In this document: one piece after another, positions 9,160-18,730 of the stretch | Layout of the letters: each line of letters starts with the position of its first letter | Numbering within the stretch: position 1 is the stretch's first letter | Source of the DNA: Micromonospora sp. CB01531 | Lineage (GTDB): Bacteria; Actinomycetota; Actinomycetes; Mycobacteriales; Micromonosporaceae | DNA length: 64,000 bases | Direction of reading: 5' to 3' | Assembly: GCF_001905095.1 (NCBI RefSeq) | Contig: NZ_LWLS01000116.1 | Span: 32,705-96,704 of the forward strand | Made by a program: the position numbers and the translations under genes | Notes under the pieces: model-generated | The model's database searches: none | Told to the model about the DNA's origin: nothing | Seen by the model: the letters and a program-made list of their open reading frames with translations, nothing else

Positions 9160-10368
9160 CTAGAGGAACGCCCGGCCTTCGCCCCGGTAGGTGGGCACGG
9201 TGGTGACCACGCTGTCGCCGTCGACGAGATGCAGTTCGTTGACGTGCTCGCACAGCTCGCCGGCCTTGGCATGGCGGAACCAGACCCGGTCCCCGACCCG
9301 CAGGGCCGTCGCGGCCGCGCCCGCCACCGGAGTCTGCACCTCACCCGCGCCTTCGGCGCCGAGCAGCCGCAGCCCGGCCGGCAACCACGGCCGTGGGAGC
9401 CGGCTCTCGCCGGCTTGGCCGGAGGCGATCCAGCCGCCACCGAGCACGGTGGCCAGCCCGGGCGCCGGCCGGCGGACCACCGCGCAGGCGAAGAAGGCCG
9501 CCGGGGTGGGGCGCCAGGCCCGGTAGGCGTCGAAGAGTGTCGGCCCGTACAGGCCGGATCCCGCGGTGACCTCGGTGACCGCGGGGTCGGCGCTGGTGGC
9601 GGCCACGCTGCCGGTGCCGCCGCCGTTGACGAACTCGAGGTCGGCGTGCTCGCGTACCGCGGCGACCGCCGCCGCCCGGCGGGCCAGCAGTTCCCGGTAC
9701 GAGCCGCGCTGGGCGACCCGGATCGCGGTACCCAGCACCGCCTGCCCGGGCGGGGCGTCGCCGAGGCCGGCGATCTGCGCCTCGTACGACATCAGGCCGA
9801 CCAGCCGGAAGCCGGGCCGGCCGGCGACGGCGCGGGCGAGCGCGCCGGCTGCCCGGGCGCTGTGCACCGGGGACCGCCGGACGCCGACGTGCACCCGCCC
9901 GCCGAGCGGTCGCCAGGAGGCGTCCAGGTCGAGGCAGACCCGCACCGGTGGCCGGCGGCCGGGCGGGCACACCTCGTCGACCAGGTCGAGCTGACCGGCG
10001 TCGTCGACCATCAGCGTCACCGCGTCGGCGAGCGCCGGGTCGGCGGCCAACTCGGCGAGCGCGCCCCGGTCGGCGGTCGGGTACGCCACCAGCACGTCGT
10101 CGCTGACCCCGGCGCGGGCCAGCCAGAGCGCCTCGGGCAGGGTGAACGCCATCACGCCGCGCCAGCCGGGGCGCCCCAGCACCCGGCTGAGCAGTTCCCG
10201 GGCGCGGACCGACTTGCTGGCCACCCGGACCGGCTTGCCGGCGGCCCGGCGGGCGAGCGCGTCTGCGTTCGCGTCGAAGGCGGCGAGGTCGACGACCGCG
10301 TACGGCGGGTCGAGGTGGGCGGTCGCCCGGTCGAGGCGATCGCGAAGTCTGTCACTGTCGGTGGCCAC
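9160..10368 (-). CDS. PLP-dependent alanine racemase-fold protein (D-threonine aldolase/deaminase-like)
   Basis: 402 residues. The N-terminal TIM-barrel domain begins PYAVVDLAAFDANADALARR and contains RVASKSVR, whose Lys is the expected PLP Schiff-base residue. The C-terminal part has the DSD1-like metal-site region with FRHAKAGELCEHVNELHLV. Relatives are D-threonine aldolases, D-serine dehydratases and uncharacterised amino-acid deaminases; the substrate cannot be set from sequence. It converges on the TetR gene, with the hairpin repeats in between. Confidence 0.8.
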   Translation of the reverse strand: MATDSDRLRDRLDRATAHLDPPYAVVDLAAFDANADALARRAAGKPVRVASKSVRARELLSRVLGRPGWRGVMAFTLPEALWLARAGVSDDVLVAYPTADRGALAELAADPALADAVTLMVDDAGQLDLVDEVCPPGRRPPVRVCLDLDASWRPLGGRVHVGVRRSPVHSARAAGALARAVAGRPGFRLVGLMSYEAQIAGLGDAPPGQAVLGTAIRVAQRGSYRELLARRAAAVAAVREHADLEFVNGGGTGSVAATSADPAVTEVTAGSGLYGPTLFDAYRAWRPTPAAFFACAVVRRPAPGLATVLGGGWIASGQAGESRLPRPWLPAGLRLLGAEGAGEVQTPVAGAAATALRVGDRVWFRHAKAGELCEHVNELHLVDGDSVVTTVPTYRGEGRAFL

Positions 10369-10517
10369 GGCTGCACGCTAACTGTCTGGAGGTCAATGCG
10401 AAATACCCTCGCGTATGTCCGGGCTGCGGGCGGTGGCCCCGGCGGCCTAGGCTCGGCGAGCAGGCGAATGTCGCGGAGGGGGGCGCTTCTCGCCGCGACT
10501 AGAGTGTTGCACCGGGG

Positions 10518-12737
10518 ATGCCCAACTCTGGGCCGGCACGTGGAGGTACGGCCATCAAAAGCCAGAAGAACGGCGAGTCGCCCGGCGTGTCGTCGCCCGC
10601 GCAGGCTGACCTGTCCGCGGCGGCCGCCACCCGCTCGGTGCTGCGTATCCGGCCGTTCCGCCGGCTCTGGATCGTGCTCGGCGTCGCCTCCTTCGGCGAC
10701 TGGCTCGGCCTGCTCGCCACCTCGGTCTTCGCCGCCGCTCAGGTCTCCGGCGACACCGCCAAGGGCGCGGCGTTCGGCACGCTGATCGCGATCCGGCTGC
10801 TGCCCGCCCTGCTGCTCGGCCCGGTGGCCGGCGTCTTCGCCGACCGGTTCGACCGGCGCTGGACCATGGTCATCTGCGACGTCCTGCGTTTCGTGCTCTT
10901 CGCCTCGATCCCGCTCTACGCGCTGACCGGCGCCAGCGGCGCCCTGGTGGTCACCTGGGCGGCGATCGCCACCTTCCTGATCGAGACGATCACCCTGATG
11001 TGGATCCCGGCCAAGGAGGCCGCGGTCCCCAACCTGATCCCGCGCGCCCGGCTGGAGACCGCCAACCAGCTCACCCTGATCACCACGTACGGCATCACCC
11101 CGATCGGAGCCGCCATCGTCGCCGCGGTGCTCGACCGCAGCGTGCGCGGGCTGGTCGGGGGCGGGCTGCCGAACTGGGCCGAGCCGGCGCAGCTCGCGCT
11201 CTGGGTCAACTCGTTCTCCCGGCTCGCCACCGCGCTGGTCGTCGCCTTCGGGATCAGAGAGATCAGCCGGACCCGCACCGGCGAGCGCGAGCCCACCGAG
11301 CAGAGCATGGTGCGGCAGTTCGCCGAGGGCTGGACGTTCATCCGGCAGACCCCGCTGGTCCGCGGCCTGGTGCTCGGCATCTTCGGCGCGTTCGCCGGCG
11401 GCGGCATCGTGGTCGGCACGGCCAAGTTCTTCGCCGCCTCGCTGGGCGCCGGTGACGCCGCGTTCTACCTGCTCTTCGGCGCGATCTTCATCGGTCTGGC
11501 GATCGGCATCGGGGCCGGCCCGATGATCGTCCGGGACATGTCCCGGCGCCGCTGGTTCGGCATGAGCATCGTGCTGGCCAGCGCGTCCGTGCTGGTGCTC
11601 GCCTTCGCCATTCACCTGTCCATGGCGATCCTCGGCGCGATCCTGGTCGGTGCGGGCGCCGGCATGGCCTTCCTGGCCGGCACCACCCTGCTCGGCGGCG
11701 AGGTCGCCGACGAGCTGCGCGGCCGGGTCTTCGCGGTGGTGCAGATCGGCACCCGGCTGGTGCTGATCCTGGCCATCGCACTGAGCAGCCTCCTGGTCGG
11801 CGTCGGCGGCTCGCGCCAGCTGGCCATCGCCGACCTGGGCATCTCGGTCTCCTCGACCCGCCTGCTGCTGCTCGTCGCGGGTGCCGCCGGCATCTTCGCC
11901 GGGATCAGCGCATTCGGCCAGATGGACGACAAGAAGGGCGTACCGGTCCTGGCCGACCTGTGGGGCTCGATCCGGGGCCGCCCGCTGATGCCCACCGAGC
12001 CCTTCGTCTCCAGCGGTCTCTTCGTGGTCTTCGAGGGTGGCGAGGGCGCCGGCAAGTCCACCCAGCTCGCCGCGCTCGCCGAACGGCTGCGCGGCCAGGG
12101 GCGGGACGTCGTGGTCACCCGGGAGCCGGGGGCGACCGCCGTCGGCGAGCGGATCCGCTCGCTGGTGCTGGAGACCGCCGGCGCCGAGGCCCCGTCGCCG
12201 CGCGCCGAGGCGCTGCTCTACGCCGCCGACCGCGCGCACCACGTCGCCACCGTGGTCCGGCCGGCGCTGGCCAGGGGCGCCGTGGTGATCAGCGACCGGT
12301 ACGTCGACTCGTCCCTCGCCTACCAGGGCGCCGGTCGTACGCTGCCGGCGCAGGAGGTCTCCTGGCTCTCCTCGTGGGCCACCGGCGGGCTCAAGCCCGA
12401 CCTGGTGGTGCTGCTCGACGTCGAACCGCACACCGGCCTGTCCCGGGTCGGTTCCCGTAACCAGGGCGCCGACCGGCTGGAGGCCGAGTCGATCGCGTTC
12501 CACGAGCGGGTCCGGTACGCGTTCCTCGACCTGGCCGCCGCCGACCCCAAGCGTTATCTGGTGCTCGACGCCGCGCGGCCGGTCGAGGAGATCGCCGAGG
12601 CGGTCGCCCGGCGGATGGAGGAGGTCCTGGGCGATCCGGCCGGCATCGTGCATCCCCGCCCGGCACAGGGCCCGGACACCACGGTCCAGCCCGAGTTATC
12701 CGACGCGGAGCTGGTGACCATGGAGCGCCCCACCTGA
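10518..12737 (+). CDS. tmk: MFS membrane transporter fused to thymidylate kinase
   Basis: A 739-residue two-part protein. Residues about 40-480 form an MFS-type transporter with about ten to twelve hydrophobic helices. Residues from about 495 form dTMP kinase, which makes dTDP from dTMP and ATP: P-loop GGEGAGKST, TREPG, and DRYVDSSLAYQG. Streptomyces has the same fusion at the same locus, from established knowledge. The ATG at 10518 has only GGGG directly before it. An ideal GGAGGT (10542-10547) sits six bases before an in-frame ATC (10554), so the true start is uncertain. The stop overlaps the next gene in TGATG. Confidence 0.92.
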   Translation: MPNSGPARGGTAIKSQKNGESPGVSSPAQADLSAAAATRSVLRIRPFRRLWIVLGVASFGDWLGLLATSVFAAAQVSGDTAKGAAFGTLIAIRLLPALLLGPVAGVFADRFDRRWTMVICDVLRFVLFASIPLYALTGASGALVVTWAAIATFLIETITLMWIPAKEAAVPNLIPRARLETANQLTLITTYGITPIGAAIVAAVLDRSVRGLVGGGLPNWAEPAQLALWVNSFSRLATALVVAFGIREISRTRTGEREPTEQSMVRQFAEGWTFIRQTPLVRGLVLGIFGAFAGGGIVVGTAKFFAASLGAGDAAFYLLFGAIFIGLAIGIGAGPMIVRDMSRRRWFGMSIVLASASVLVLAFAIHLSMAILGAILVGAGAGMAFLAGTTLLGGEVADELRGRVFAVVQIGTRLVLILAIALSSLLVGVGGSRQLAIADLGISVSSTRLLLLVAGAAGIFAGISAFGQMDDKKGVPVLADLWGSIRGRPLMPTEPFVSSGLFVVFEGGEGAGKSTQLAALAERLRGQGRDVVVTREPGATAVGERIRSLVLETAGAEAPSPRAEALLYAADRAHHVATVVRPALARGAVVISDRYVDSSLAYQGAGRTLPAQEVSWLSSWATGGLKPDLVVLLDVEPHTGLSRVGSRNQGADRLEAESIAFHERVRYAFLDLAAADPKRYLVLDAARPVEEIAEAVARRMEEVLGDPAGIVHPRPAQGPDTTVQPELSDAELVTMERPT

Positions 12738-14068
12738 TGGCGGACGCCTTCGCCGACCTGGTCGGGCAGGACGAGGCCGTGGCGACGCTGCGCCACGCTG
12801 CCGCCTCGGCCGCCGCCCTGCTGCGGGCCGCCGCCGTGCCGGCGGCCCGCCCGGCCGGGCCGGCGACCGGTGCCGGGCCGGGCGGCTCATACGACGAACT
12901 CGACGCGCTCGCCGAGGAGTTCGACGCCGAATCGATCGCCGGTCCGGCGGGCGGACCGGGCGAGGCGGCCGGTGGCGACCCCGGTGCGGGGATGACCCAC
13001 GCCTGGATCTTCACCGGCCCGCCCGGCTCGGGCCGGTCGGTGGCCGCGCGCGCCTTCGCGGCCGCGTTGCAGTGCGTGCACGGCACCGGCTGCGGCGAGT
13101 GTCCCGGCTGCCACACGACGCTGGCCGGCACCCATGCCGACGTCCGGCTGGTGGTGCCCGAGGGGCTGTCCATCGGCGTCGGCGAGATGCGCGCCCTGGT
13201 GCTCCGGGCGGCCAGCACGCCGTCCGGCGGGCGGTGGCAGATCGTCATCATCGAGGATGCCGACCGGCTCACCGAGGCGGCCGGCAACGCGCTGCTCAAG
13301 GCGGTCGAGGAGCCGCCGCCACGGACCGTGTTCCTGCTCTGCGCCCCGTCCACCCACCCGGACGACATCTCCGTGACCATCCGGTCCCGGTGCCGGGTCG
13401 TACCGCTGCGCCAGCCGGCGGCCGGCGCGGTGGCCGAGGTCCTCGTACGCCGGGACGGCATCGCGCCCGACGTGGCCGAGTGGGCGGCGGCGGCCGCGCA
13501 GGGGCACGTGGGCCGGGCCCGGCGGCTGGCCCGTGACCCGGAGGCCCGGCAGCGCCGCGACGCGGTGCTCGCCGTGCCGCGCCGGCTGACCGGGGTGGGT
13601 GCGGCGTTCGACGCCGCGTCCGCGCTGATCGAGGCGGCCGAGGCGGAGGCCGCGGCGGCGGTCGCCGAGATCGACGAGGCGGAACGGGCCGCACTGCAGA
13701 CCGCGCTCGGGGCGGGCGGCACCGGCCGGGGCGCGGCGGGGGCCATGCGGGGTGCCGCCGGCCAGCTCAAGGACCTGGAGAAGCGGCAGAAGTCGCGGGC
13801 CACCCGGGCCCAGCGCGACGCGCTCGACCGGGCGCTGGTGGACCTGGCCGGCTTCTATCGCGACGCACTCGCCGTGGCGCTGCGGGCACCGGTCGCCCCG
13901 GTGCACACCGACACCGCCGCGCTGGCCGAGGCCGGCGCGCAGAAGTGGGACGCCGAGGGGGCGCTGCGCCGGCTGGAGGCCGTGCTGGAGTGCCGGGCGG
14001 CGATCGAGGCGAACGTCAAGCCGCGGATCGCGGTGGAGGCGATGATGCTCGCCCTCTGGAAGGGCTAG
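12737..14068 (+). CDS. holB: DNA polymerase III subunit delta'
   Basis: Clamp-loader AAA+ subunit, 443 residues. Opens with VGQDEAVATL; a Walker A-like GPPGSGRS; zinc-binding cysteines in CGECPGC; a Walker B-like IEDADRL; and the SRC motif in TIRSRCRV. A low-complexity Gly/Ala/Pro insert of about 45 residues separates the first helix from the P-loop, and the C-terminal part is Ala-rich helical. It starts on the last base of the tmk stop, so the two genes are coupled. Confidence 0.93.
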   Translation: MADAFADLVGQDEAVATLRHAAASAAALLRAAAVPAARPAGPATGAGPGGSYDELDALAEEFDAESIAGPAGGPGEAAGGDPGAGMTHAWIFTGPPGSGRSVAARAFAAALQCVHGTGCGECPGCHTTLAGTHADVRLVVPEGLSIGVGEMRALVLRAASTPSGGRWQIVIIEDADRLTEAAGNALLKAVEEPPPRTVFLLCAPSTHPDDISVTIRSRCRVVPLRQPAAGAVAEVLVRRDGIAPDVAEWAAAAAQGHVGRARRLARDPEARQRRDAVLAVPRRLTGVGAAFDAASALIEAAEAEAAAAVAEIDEAERAALQTALGAGGTGRGAAGAMRGAAGQLKDLEKRQKSRATRAQRDALDRALVDLAGFYRDALAVALRAPVAPVHTDTAALAEAGAQKWDAEGALRRLEAVLECRAAIEANVKPRIAVEAMMLALWKG

Positions 14069-14189
14069 GCGAGCTTTCCGGCGCTGTCCACAGGGCATCG
14101 ACAGGCGCGATTGACGTGCGGTACGGTCCGGTGTGCCGTGGTGACGGTGGCGGCACGCTCAGTGAGGGCCAGCCGGGAGGAGTCCACCG

Positions 14190-14519
14190 ATGCCACGGGG
14201 CGAGGTCGACGAGGCCTGGATCGAGGAAGCGGTCCGGCGCTACCGGCGCATCGAGACCCTCCAGGCCGAGTTCGACCAGGCGGTGGCGACGGTCGAGGTC
14301 ACCGTCCGCTCGCCCGACGGGCTGGTCGAGGTGGTGGTGACCGCCGGTGGACGGATCACCGGCGTGCGCTTCCTCGGCCCGCTGCACCAGCGCAACCCCC
14401 GGGACGTCGCCGGCTCGGTGCAGGCCGCGGTCACCACCGCCGCCGACGCCGCGCAGTGGGCCCGGGAGAAGCTGCACAACGAGACCTTCGCGGCGTACCG
14501 GCCGCTGGCGGGAGCCTGA
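14190..14519 (+). CDS. YbaB/EbfC-like DNA-binding protein
   Basis: 109 residues with a long N-terminal helix, then a beta-rich region (VEVTVRSPDGLVEVVVTAGG), then a long C-terminal helix. This is the YbaB/EbfC plan of a small nucleoid-associated dimer. GGGAGGAG lies six bases before the ATG. It is followed at once by two WXG-type genes (1-nt gap, then 1-nt overlap), an arrangement seen repeatedly in actinobacteria, from general knowledge. Confidence 0.75.
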   Translation: MPRGEVDEAWIEEAVRRYRRIETLQAEFDQAVATVEVTVRSPDGLVEVVVTAGGRITGVRFLGPLHQRNPRDVAGSVQAAVTTAADAAQWAREKLHNETFAAYRPLAGA

Positions 14520-14520
14520 C

Positions 14521-14826
14521 ATGGACACCCTGCACGCCCTGGCCGCCCGCCTGGAGGAGGCCAGCGCCACCCTCGCCACCCTGGCCCGCACCGTGACCGC
14601 GACCGACCCGCCGCACCCCGCCTTCGGCGCGCACGCCGAGGGCCGGCCCGGCGAGATCGGTCGGGCCCTGCACCGGCAGTGGACCGGCGCCACCGGCGAC
14701 CGGGCCCGCGAGGCGGGCGCCGCCGCGACGCGGCTGTCCGCCGCCGCGGCCGCGCTGCGCAGCGCCGCCGGCCGGTACGCGGCCACCGACGAGTCCGCCG
14801 GGTGCCGGCTCCGCCGGGAGGCGTGA
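14521..14826 (+). CDS. WXG100/ESX-like small helical protein
   Basis: 101 residues, Ala-rich and helical, with QWTG (a WXG turn) at mid-length between two helices. That is the pattern of type VII secretion substrates. No secretion gene is visible nearby, so export is unproven. ATG 14521 is one base after the preceding stop; its own stop overlaps the next ATG. Confidence 0.6.
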   Translation: MDTLHALAARLEEASATLATLARTVTATDPPHPAFGAHAEGRPGEIGRALHRQWTGATGDRAREAGAAATRLSAAAAALRSAAGRYAATDESAGCRLRREA

Positions 14827-15587
14827 TGGATGCCCTGGACCGTCTCGCCGAGCCGGGCCTCGATCTGCTGGCCCGGGTCGACGCGCTGCTCGCCGGCGGC
14901 GCACCCGAGGGGCACCCGCTCTGGCCGCTGCTGCGCCGCATGCAGGTGCTCCCCGGCGCGGCCGTGCGCGAGTTCCTTGAGCTGCATCCGGCGCCGTTGG
15001 CCGACGCCGGTCACGCTGTACGCCGGCTCGTCCGGGGATACGACGACGCCTCCGCGCTGCTCGCCGACCCGGTCGCCTGGTCCGGGCCGGCCGCCGCGGC
15101 GTACGACGAGGCCCGCGGCGCCCTGCTCCGCCACCTCGACGAGGGGCCGGAGAGCCTGGTCGGGCGGCTGGAGTCGACTGCCGGATACGCCGACGCGCTG
15201 GCCGACTGGGTGGAGGGGAGCCGACTCGCCCTGGCCCGGGCCCTGGCCGACGTGCTGCGCTCCACCGAGGCGGTCACCGTGCACGCCGCCGGGCGGCCGG
15301 GTGCGGACGGCGGGCCGACCGGGGCACTGGCGGCGGCGGAGATCGCGGTTCGGGTGCTGGGTGTGCTCGGGGTGGCGTACGACGGCGCGGAGACGCTGCT
15401 GCGCCAGTGGGCGCCGAGCCTGGCCGAGACGACCTGGCGGGAGCGGGTGTTCGGGGGGCCCCGCTACGGCGGCATCGGTGGGCTGTCCACCCGGCTCAAG
15501 CGGCTGCACCCGGACGCACCGCCCGGATCGGCCACTGAGCGAGCGAAGCGAGCGAATCAGCAGGCTCAGTACGATGGTGCGCACTGA
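14826..15587 (+). CDS. Larger WXG-like helical protein, function unknown
   Basis: 253 residues. A WSG turn followed by PAAAAYDEARGAL resembles the WXG100 fold, within an otherwise helical protein. The C-terminal region (TWRERVFGGPRYGG onward) is unlike ESX proteins. The last codons run into a repeat built on GAGCGAAGCGAGCGAATCA. It completes a three-gene operon with the YbaB-like and WXG genes. Confidence 0.6.
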   Translation: MDALDRLAEPGLDLLARVDALLAGGAPEGHPLWPLLRRMQVLPGAAVREFLELHPAPLADAGHAVRRLVRGYDDASALLADPVAWSGPAAAAYDEARGALLRHLDEGPESLVGRLESTAGYADALADWVEGSRLALARALADVLRSTEAVTVHAAGRPGADGGPTGALAAAEIAVRVLGVLGVAYDGAETLLRQWAPSLAETTWRERVFGGPRYGGIGGLSTRLKRLHPDAPPGSATERAKRANQQAQYDGAH

Positions 15588-15921
15588 CCGACGCGGCCGG
15601 GGCTCGGGCCGTTCGGCGGAGCGGAGTGCTGGCATGAGCCCCCGGCGCAAGCCCACGGCGCCGCGCGCCGTACCGGCCGTGGCCGGGCTCCGGCGGCGAC
15701 GCCGTGGCTTCCCCTGCACCCCCCGCAGGTCTGTCTTCACTCAACGCGGTCGGTCGCCGTTTGTCCTCCGGTGGCCTCATCTTTCAGCCGTCCGGGCGAG
15801 GATCAACCACACAGCGGGTTGGCCCCGGCTCGGTCGAGCCGACAATGGATCGCTGCGCCGGGTGACCGGACGGCGACGGCTGGGCGGCCGGCAGACCGCA
15901 CGGCGTCGTAGGGTGGTGGCC
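15588..15921 (+). other. Intergenic region before ricT
   Basis: 334 bp without a convincing gene. Just before it, at 15537-15560, is an imperfect GAGCGA/GCGAAGCGAGCGAATCA repeat of a kind common in Micromonosporaceae genomes. GGTGG lies about 6 nt before the next ATG. Frames open across the region look compositional. Confidence 0.4.
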
Positions 15922-16761
15922 ATGGGCATGCTCTGCGCGGTCAGTTTCAACCGGTACGGGCGCCTCTATTACCTTGACCCGGGCGAGCTGCGCCCGCAGG
16001 TGGGCGACAAGGTGCTGGTGCCCACCGACGAGGGGCCCGAGGTGGCCGAGTGCGTCTGGGCCGCGCAGTGGGTCGACGAGGACACCGCCGGTGCGCCCAA
16101 GCTGGCCGGGCTGGCCCAGGACGAGGACCTGCGCCGCGACGAGCTGCTGCGCCGGCGCAAGGCGGACGCCAAGGTGGCCGCCAAGCGGCTCATCCGGGAG
16201 CACGGGCTGCCGATGAAGGTGGTGGCCGTCGACCACGTGTTCGGTACGCCGGACACCGGCAGTGACCGGACCACCGTCTACTTCACCGCGCCGCACCGGG
16301 TCGACTTCCGTTCGCTGGTGCGCGACCTGGGGGCGACGCTGCACTGCCGGGTCGAGCTGCGGCAGCTCTCCGCCCGCGACTCGGCGCGCGTCCAGGGCGG
16401 GATCGGCTCCTGCGGTCGGGATCTGTGCTGCGCCACCTTCCTCACCGACTTCGAGCCGGTGACCATCCGGATGGCGAAGGACCAGGATCTCCCGCTCAAC
16501 CCGCTGCGGATCTCCGGCGCGTGCGGCCGGCTGATGTGCTGCCTCAAGTACGAGCATCCGCTCTACCAGCGGTTCCAGGAGTCCGCCCCGTCGATCGGCA
16601 CCCGGGTCTCCACGCCGGAGGGGGACGGCAAGGTGGTCGGCCACAGCGTCCCGCGGGACTCGGTCACCGTCCGCCTGGACGCGGACGGCTCCCGCTGCTC
16701 GTGCAGCCGCGCCTCCGTCTGTGCCCCCCGCCAGGCCCACGACCAGCACTACACCCCCTGA
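15922..16761 (+). CDS. ricT: PSP1 domain protein RicT (YaaT-like)
   Basis: 279 residues. The PSP1 domain carries the conserved cysteine clusters CGRDLCC and CGRLMCCLKYEHPLY, which in RicT bind Fe-S clusters together with partners in the RicAFT complex (known from Bacillus). The C-terminus has three further cysteines. The tmk-holB-ricT order is conserved widely in bacteria. Start chosen at ATG 15922; a second ATG is two codons later. Confidence 0.9.
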   Translation: MGMLCAVSFNRYGRLYYLDPGELRPQVGDKVLVPTDEGPEVAECVWAAQWVDEDTAGAPKLAGLAQDEDLRRDELLRRRKADAKVAAKRLIREHGLPMKVVAVDHVFGTPDTGSDRTTVYFTAPHRVDFRSLVRDLGATLHCRVELRQLSARDSARVQGGIGSCGRDLCCATFLTDFEPVTIRMAKDQDLPLNPLRISGACGRLMCCLKYEHPLYQRFQESAPSIGTRVSTPEGDGKVVGHSVPRDSVTVRLDADGSRCSCSRASVCAPRQAHDQHYTP

Positions 16762-16779
16762 CCCTGCTGCCTGGCCCCT

Positions 16780-16840
16780 GTTGATCATGAGGTTAGCGGC
16801 GAAGTCGATCTCTTTCAGCGCCGCCAACCTCATGATCAAC
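16780..16840. repeat. Long palindromic repeat between convergent genes
   Basis: 22-bp arms (16780-16801 and 16819-16840) with one mismatch and a 17-nt loop, starting GTTGATCATGAGGTT. It lies between the ricT stop and the metallophosphoesterase stop, so it may terminate both. The sequence resembles a dispersed intergenic element of Micromonospora genomes (from memory, not checked). Confidence 0.7.
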
Positions 16841-16859
16841 GCCGCTGGGCGATGGGTAG

Positions 16860-18596
16860 TCAGCGGAGGACGATGGGGGGTTCGGCCAGGCGGGGGGGCA
16901 GCGGGGCCTGGGGGGTCAGCCAGGAGGCGGTGGCGGACTGGTCCGGGTTCAGCTGCCAGGCGTGGCAGACCTTGTCCACGGCGATCGGGTAGATGGTCAG
17001 CGTGCCGTCCGGGTCGATCCGGAACCGGAGGAACGCTTTCGAGTCCTCGATGCCCTGGCCGGCGAAGAGTTCGTTGACGTTCACCCCGAACGACCCGGCC
17101 ACCAGCAGGTAGAGCGCCACCAACTGGCTGGCGACCAGCCCGATCACCGGCCCGTACAGGACGGCCGCCGCGACCACCGGCAGCGGCCACGGCCAGTCGT
17201 AGAAGGGCAGCTTCAGCCAGAGCCAGGTGCCGCCGGCGGCCAGCGCGACGTGGGCGAGCCCGTGGCTCACGCCGAGGATCCAGTGCCGGGCGTGCCGTTT
17301 CCCACCGGCGCTCGGTGGCTTCGCGAAGAACGCCGCGCTGAGCATGGTCACCACCAGCATGATCACCAGCGGGACGCTGAGCAGCCGCTGCTCGGTCGTG
17401 CCCACCTGGTTCGCCGTCACCCCGGCCATCGCCAGCATGAGCAGGGTGTGCAGCGTACCGAGCAGGGTCGCAAAGCCCGGGTTGCGGAACGGCAGGCGGG
17501 CGAAGATGCCCCAGCCGTAGCGCCGGGAGCGGGCCTTCTCCGGGTAGCGGGCCGCCAGGTCGTACTCGCGGGTGCGGCTGGCGCGGCGGGACAGCGTGTC
17601 CCGCGGCGGCACCTCAAGCCGCTCGGGAAGCATGTGCGTGGGGTAGAGGTAGGCGCCGCCGGACCCGCAGGTGATGAGCTGCCGATCCGGGCCGGTGTAG
17701 CGGGCGTAGTGGTGCAGGTCGCCGGAGATCAGCAGCCGCACCTGCGCCCCCGTGGGGGCGATGATCGTACGGATGAAGTAGTCGATCGAGTCGTACGCCG
17801 TGGGATGGTCCGCGGCCTTGACCCAGGTGGGCGCCGGGACCGCCAGGATCACCTTCGACCGCGGGGTGAGCTTCCGAGCGACCTCGTCGAAGTAGGTGAG
17901 CTGCGGGTCGTCCAGGTACGACCCGGACTGGTCGTCGATGCCGAGCAGCCACCAGTCGGCGGGTAGCTCCACGGCGAAGTACGAGCGGGACTGACCGGTG
18001 CCCCAGCCGGCGAAGTGCCGGTCCCGGGTCCGGACGAACAGCCGCAGGAAGGCGGTCAGGCCGTCGTACCAGTCGTGGTTTCCGGGGACCGCGAAGAGCG
18101 TCGGCCGCTCGGGCGGCGCCAGCGGCAGGGCGGCCTGATACGGCCCCTTGCACCGGTCCTCGTACGCCTCGTAGGCCGCCGACGGGTAGACTTGGTCGCC
18201 CCCCATCACCAGGGTCTGTGCCCGCGACAGCCGGTGCCCGTCGACCTCCAGCTCCGGCTGGGCGAGCAGGTACGCCACCGAATACGTCGCGTCGAAGCCG
18301 TCACCCAGGTCGGCCACGTAATCCAGCCAGAGCCCGCCGTCCGGCCCGACCTGCCGGAACGTGCCGTCGTCGAACGCGTTCTGCAACTCCCGCTTGTCCA
18401 GGTACGCCCCGAACAGCATCGCCAGCAGGGTACGCAGGCCGGTGCTGATCAGCAGCAGCGGCGCCAGCCACGGGACGGGCTTGCGCGGGGTGAACCCCAG
18501 CTCCAGCGGGTCGAGGCTGCGCGGGCGGCGGGTCGCCCGCTCGCCGGGATGAGCTTCGGGGAGCGGCGGCTGCGGCGGTACCTGATCATCGCTCAC
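16860..18596 (-). CDS. Membrane-anchored metallophosphoesterase
   Basis: 578 residues. Calcineurin-type motifs are in order: DLGDGFD, GGDQVYP, PGNHDWYDG and SGDLHHY, which supply the di-metal ligands. One hydrophobic helix lies before the domain (WLAPLLLISTGLRTLLAML) and about four after it (residues about 370-500), so the enzyme is membrane-embedded. Substrate unknown. The gene runs away from the tRNA and is probably the last chromosomal gene before the integrated elements. Confidence 0.85.
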   Translation of the reverse strand: MSDDQVPPQPPLPEAHPGERATRRPRSLDPLELGFTPRKPVPWLAPLLLISTGLRTLLAMLFGAYLDKRELQNAFDDGTFRQVGPDGGLWLDYVADLGDGFDATYSVAYLLAQPELEVDGHRLSRAQTLVMGGDQVYPSAAYEAYEDRCKGPYQAALPLAPPERPTLFAVPGNHDWYDGLTAFLRLFVRTRDRHFAGWGTGQSRSYFAVELPADWWLLGIDDQSGSYLDDPQLTYFDEVARKLTPRSKVILAVPAPTWVKAADHPTAYDSIDYFIRTIIAPTGAQVRLLISGDLHHYARYTGPDRQLITCGSGGAYLYPTHMLPERLEVPPRDTLSRRASRTREYDLAARYPEKARSRRYGWGIFARLPFRNPGFATLLGTLHTLLMLAMAGVTANQVGTTEQRLLSVPLVIMLVVTMLSAAFFAKPPSAGGKRHARHWILGVSHGLAHVALAAGGTWLWLKLPFYDWPWPLPVVAAAVLYGPVIGLVASQLVALYLLVAGSFGVNVNELFAGQGIEDSKAFLRFRIDPDGTLTIYPIAVDKVCHAWQLNPDQSATASWLTPQAPLPPRLAEPPIVLR

Positions 18597-18713
18597 CGCC
18601 GCAGGGTAGTCCCGCCCGGGTGCGAGCGCTGTCCGGCGAACGACCGAACTTCTCCTCGATGACCGGTTCGGCGAGAGAGGGGATCCCGTTCGGCTCCGGG
18701 TCGGGGTGTGCCG

Positions 18714-18719
18714 TACACT
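18714..18719 (+). promoter_or_regulatory. -10 box of the tRNA-Thr promoter
   Basis: TACACT lies 11 nt before the first base of the tRNA. No good -35 at 17-18 nt; TTCGGC (18689-18694) is 19 nt away. Confidence 0.45.
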
Positions 18720-18730
18720 TGACGATCGTT

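Noticed and set aside
10152..12653. An 833-codon minus-strand frame opposite the transporter-Tmk fusion
   Set aside because: Low-complexity Gly/Arg/Asp sequence with no motif, and the plus strand has clear transporter and kinase motifs.
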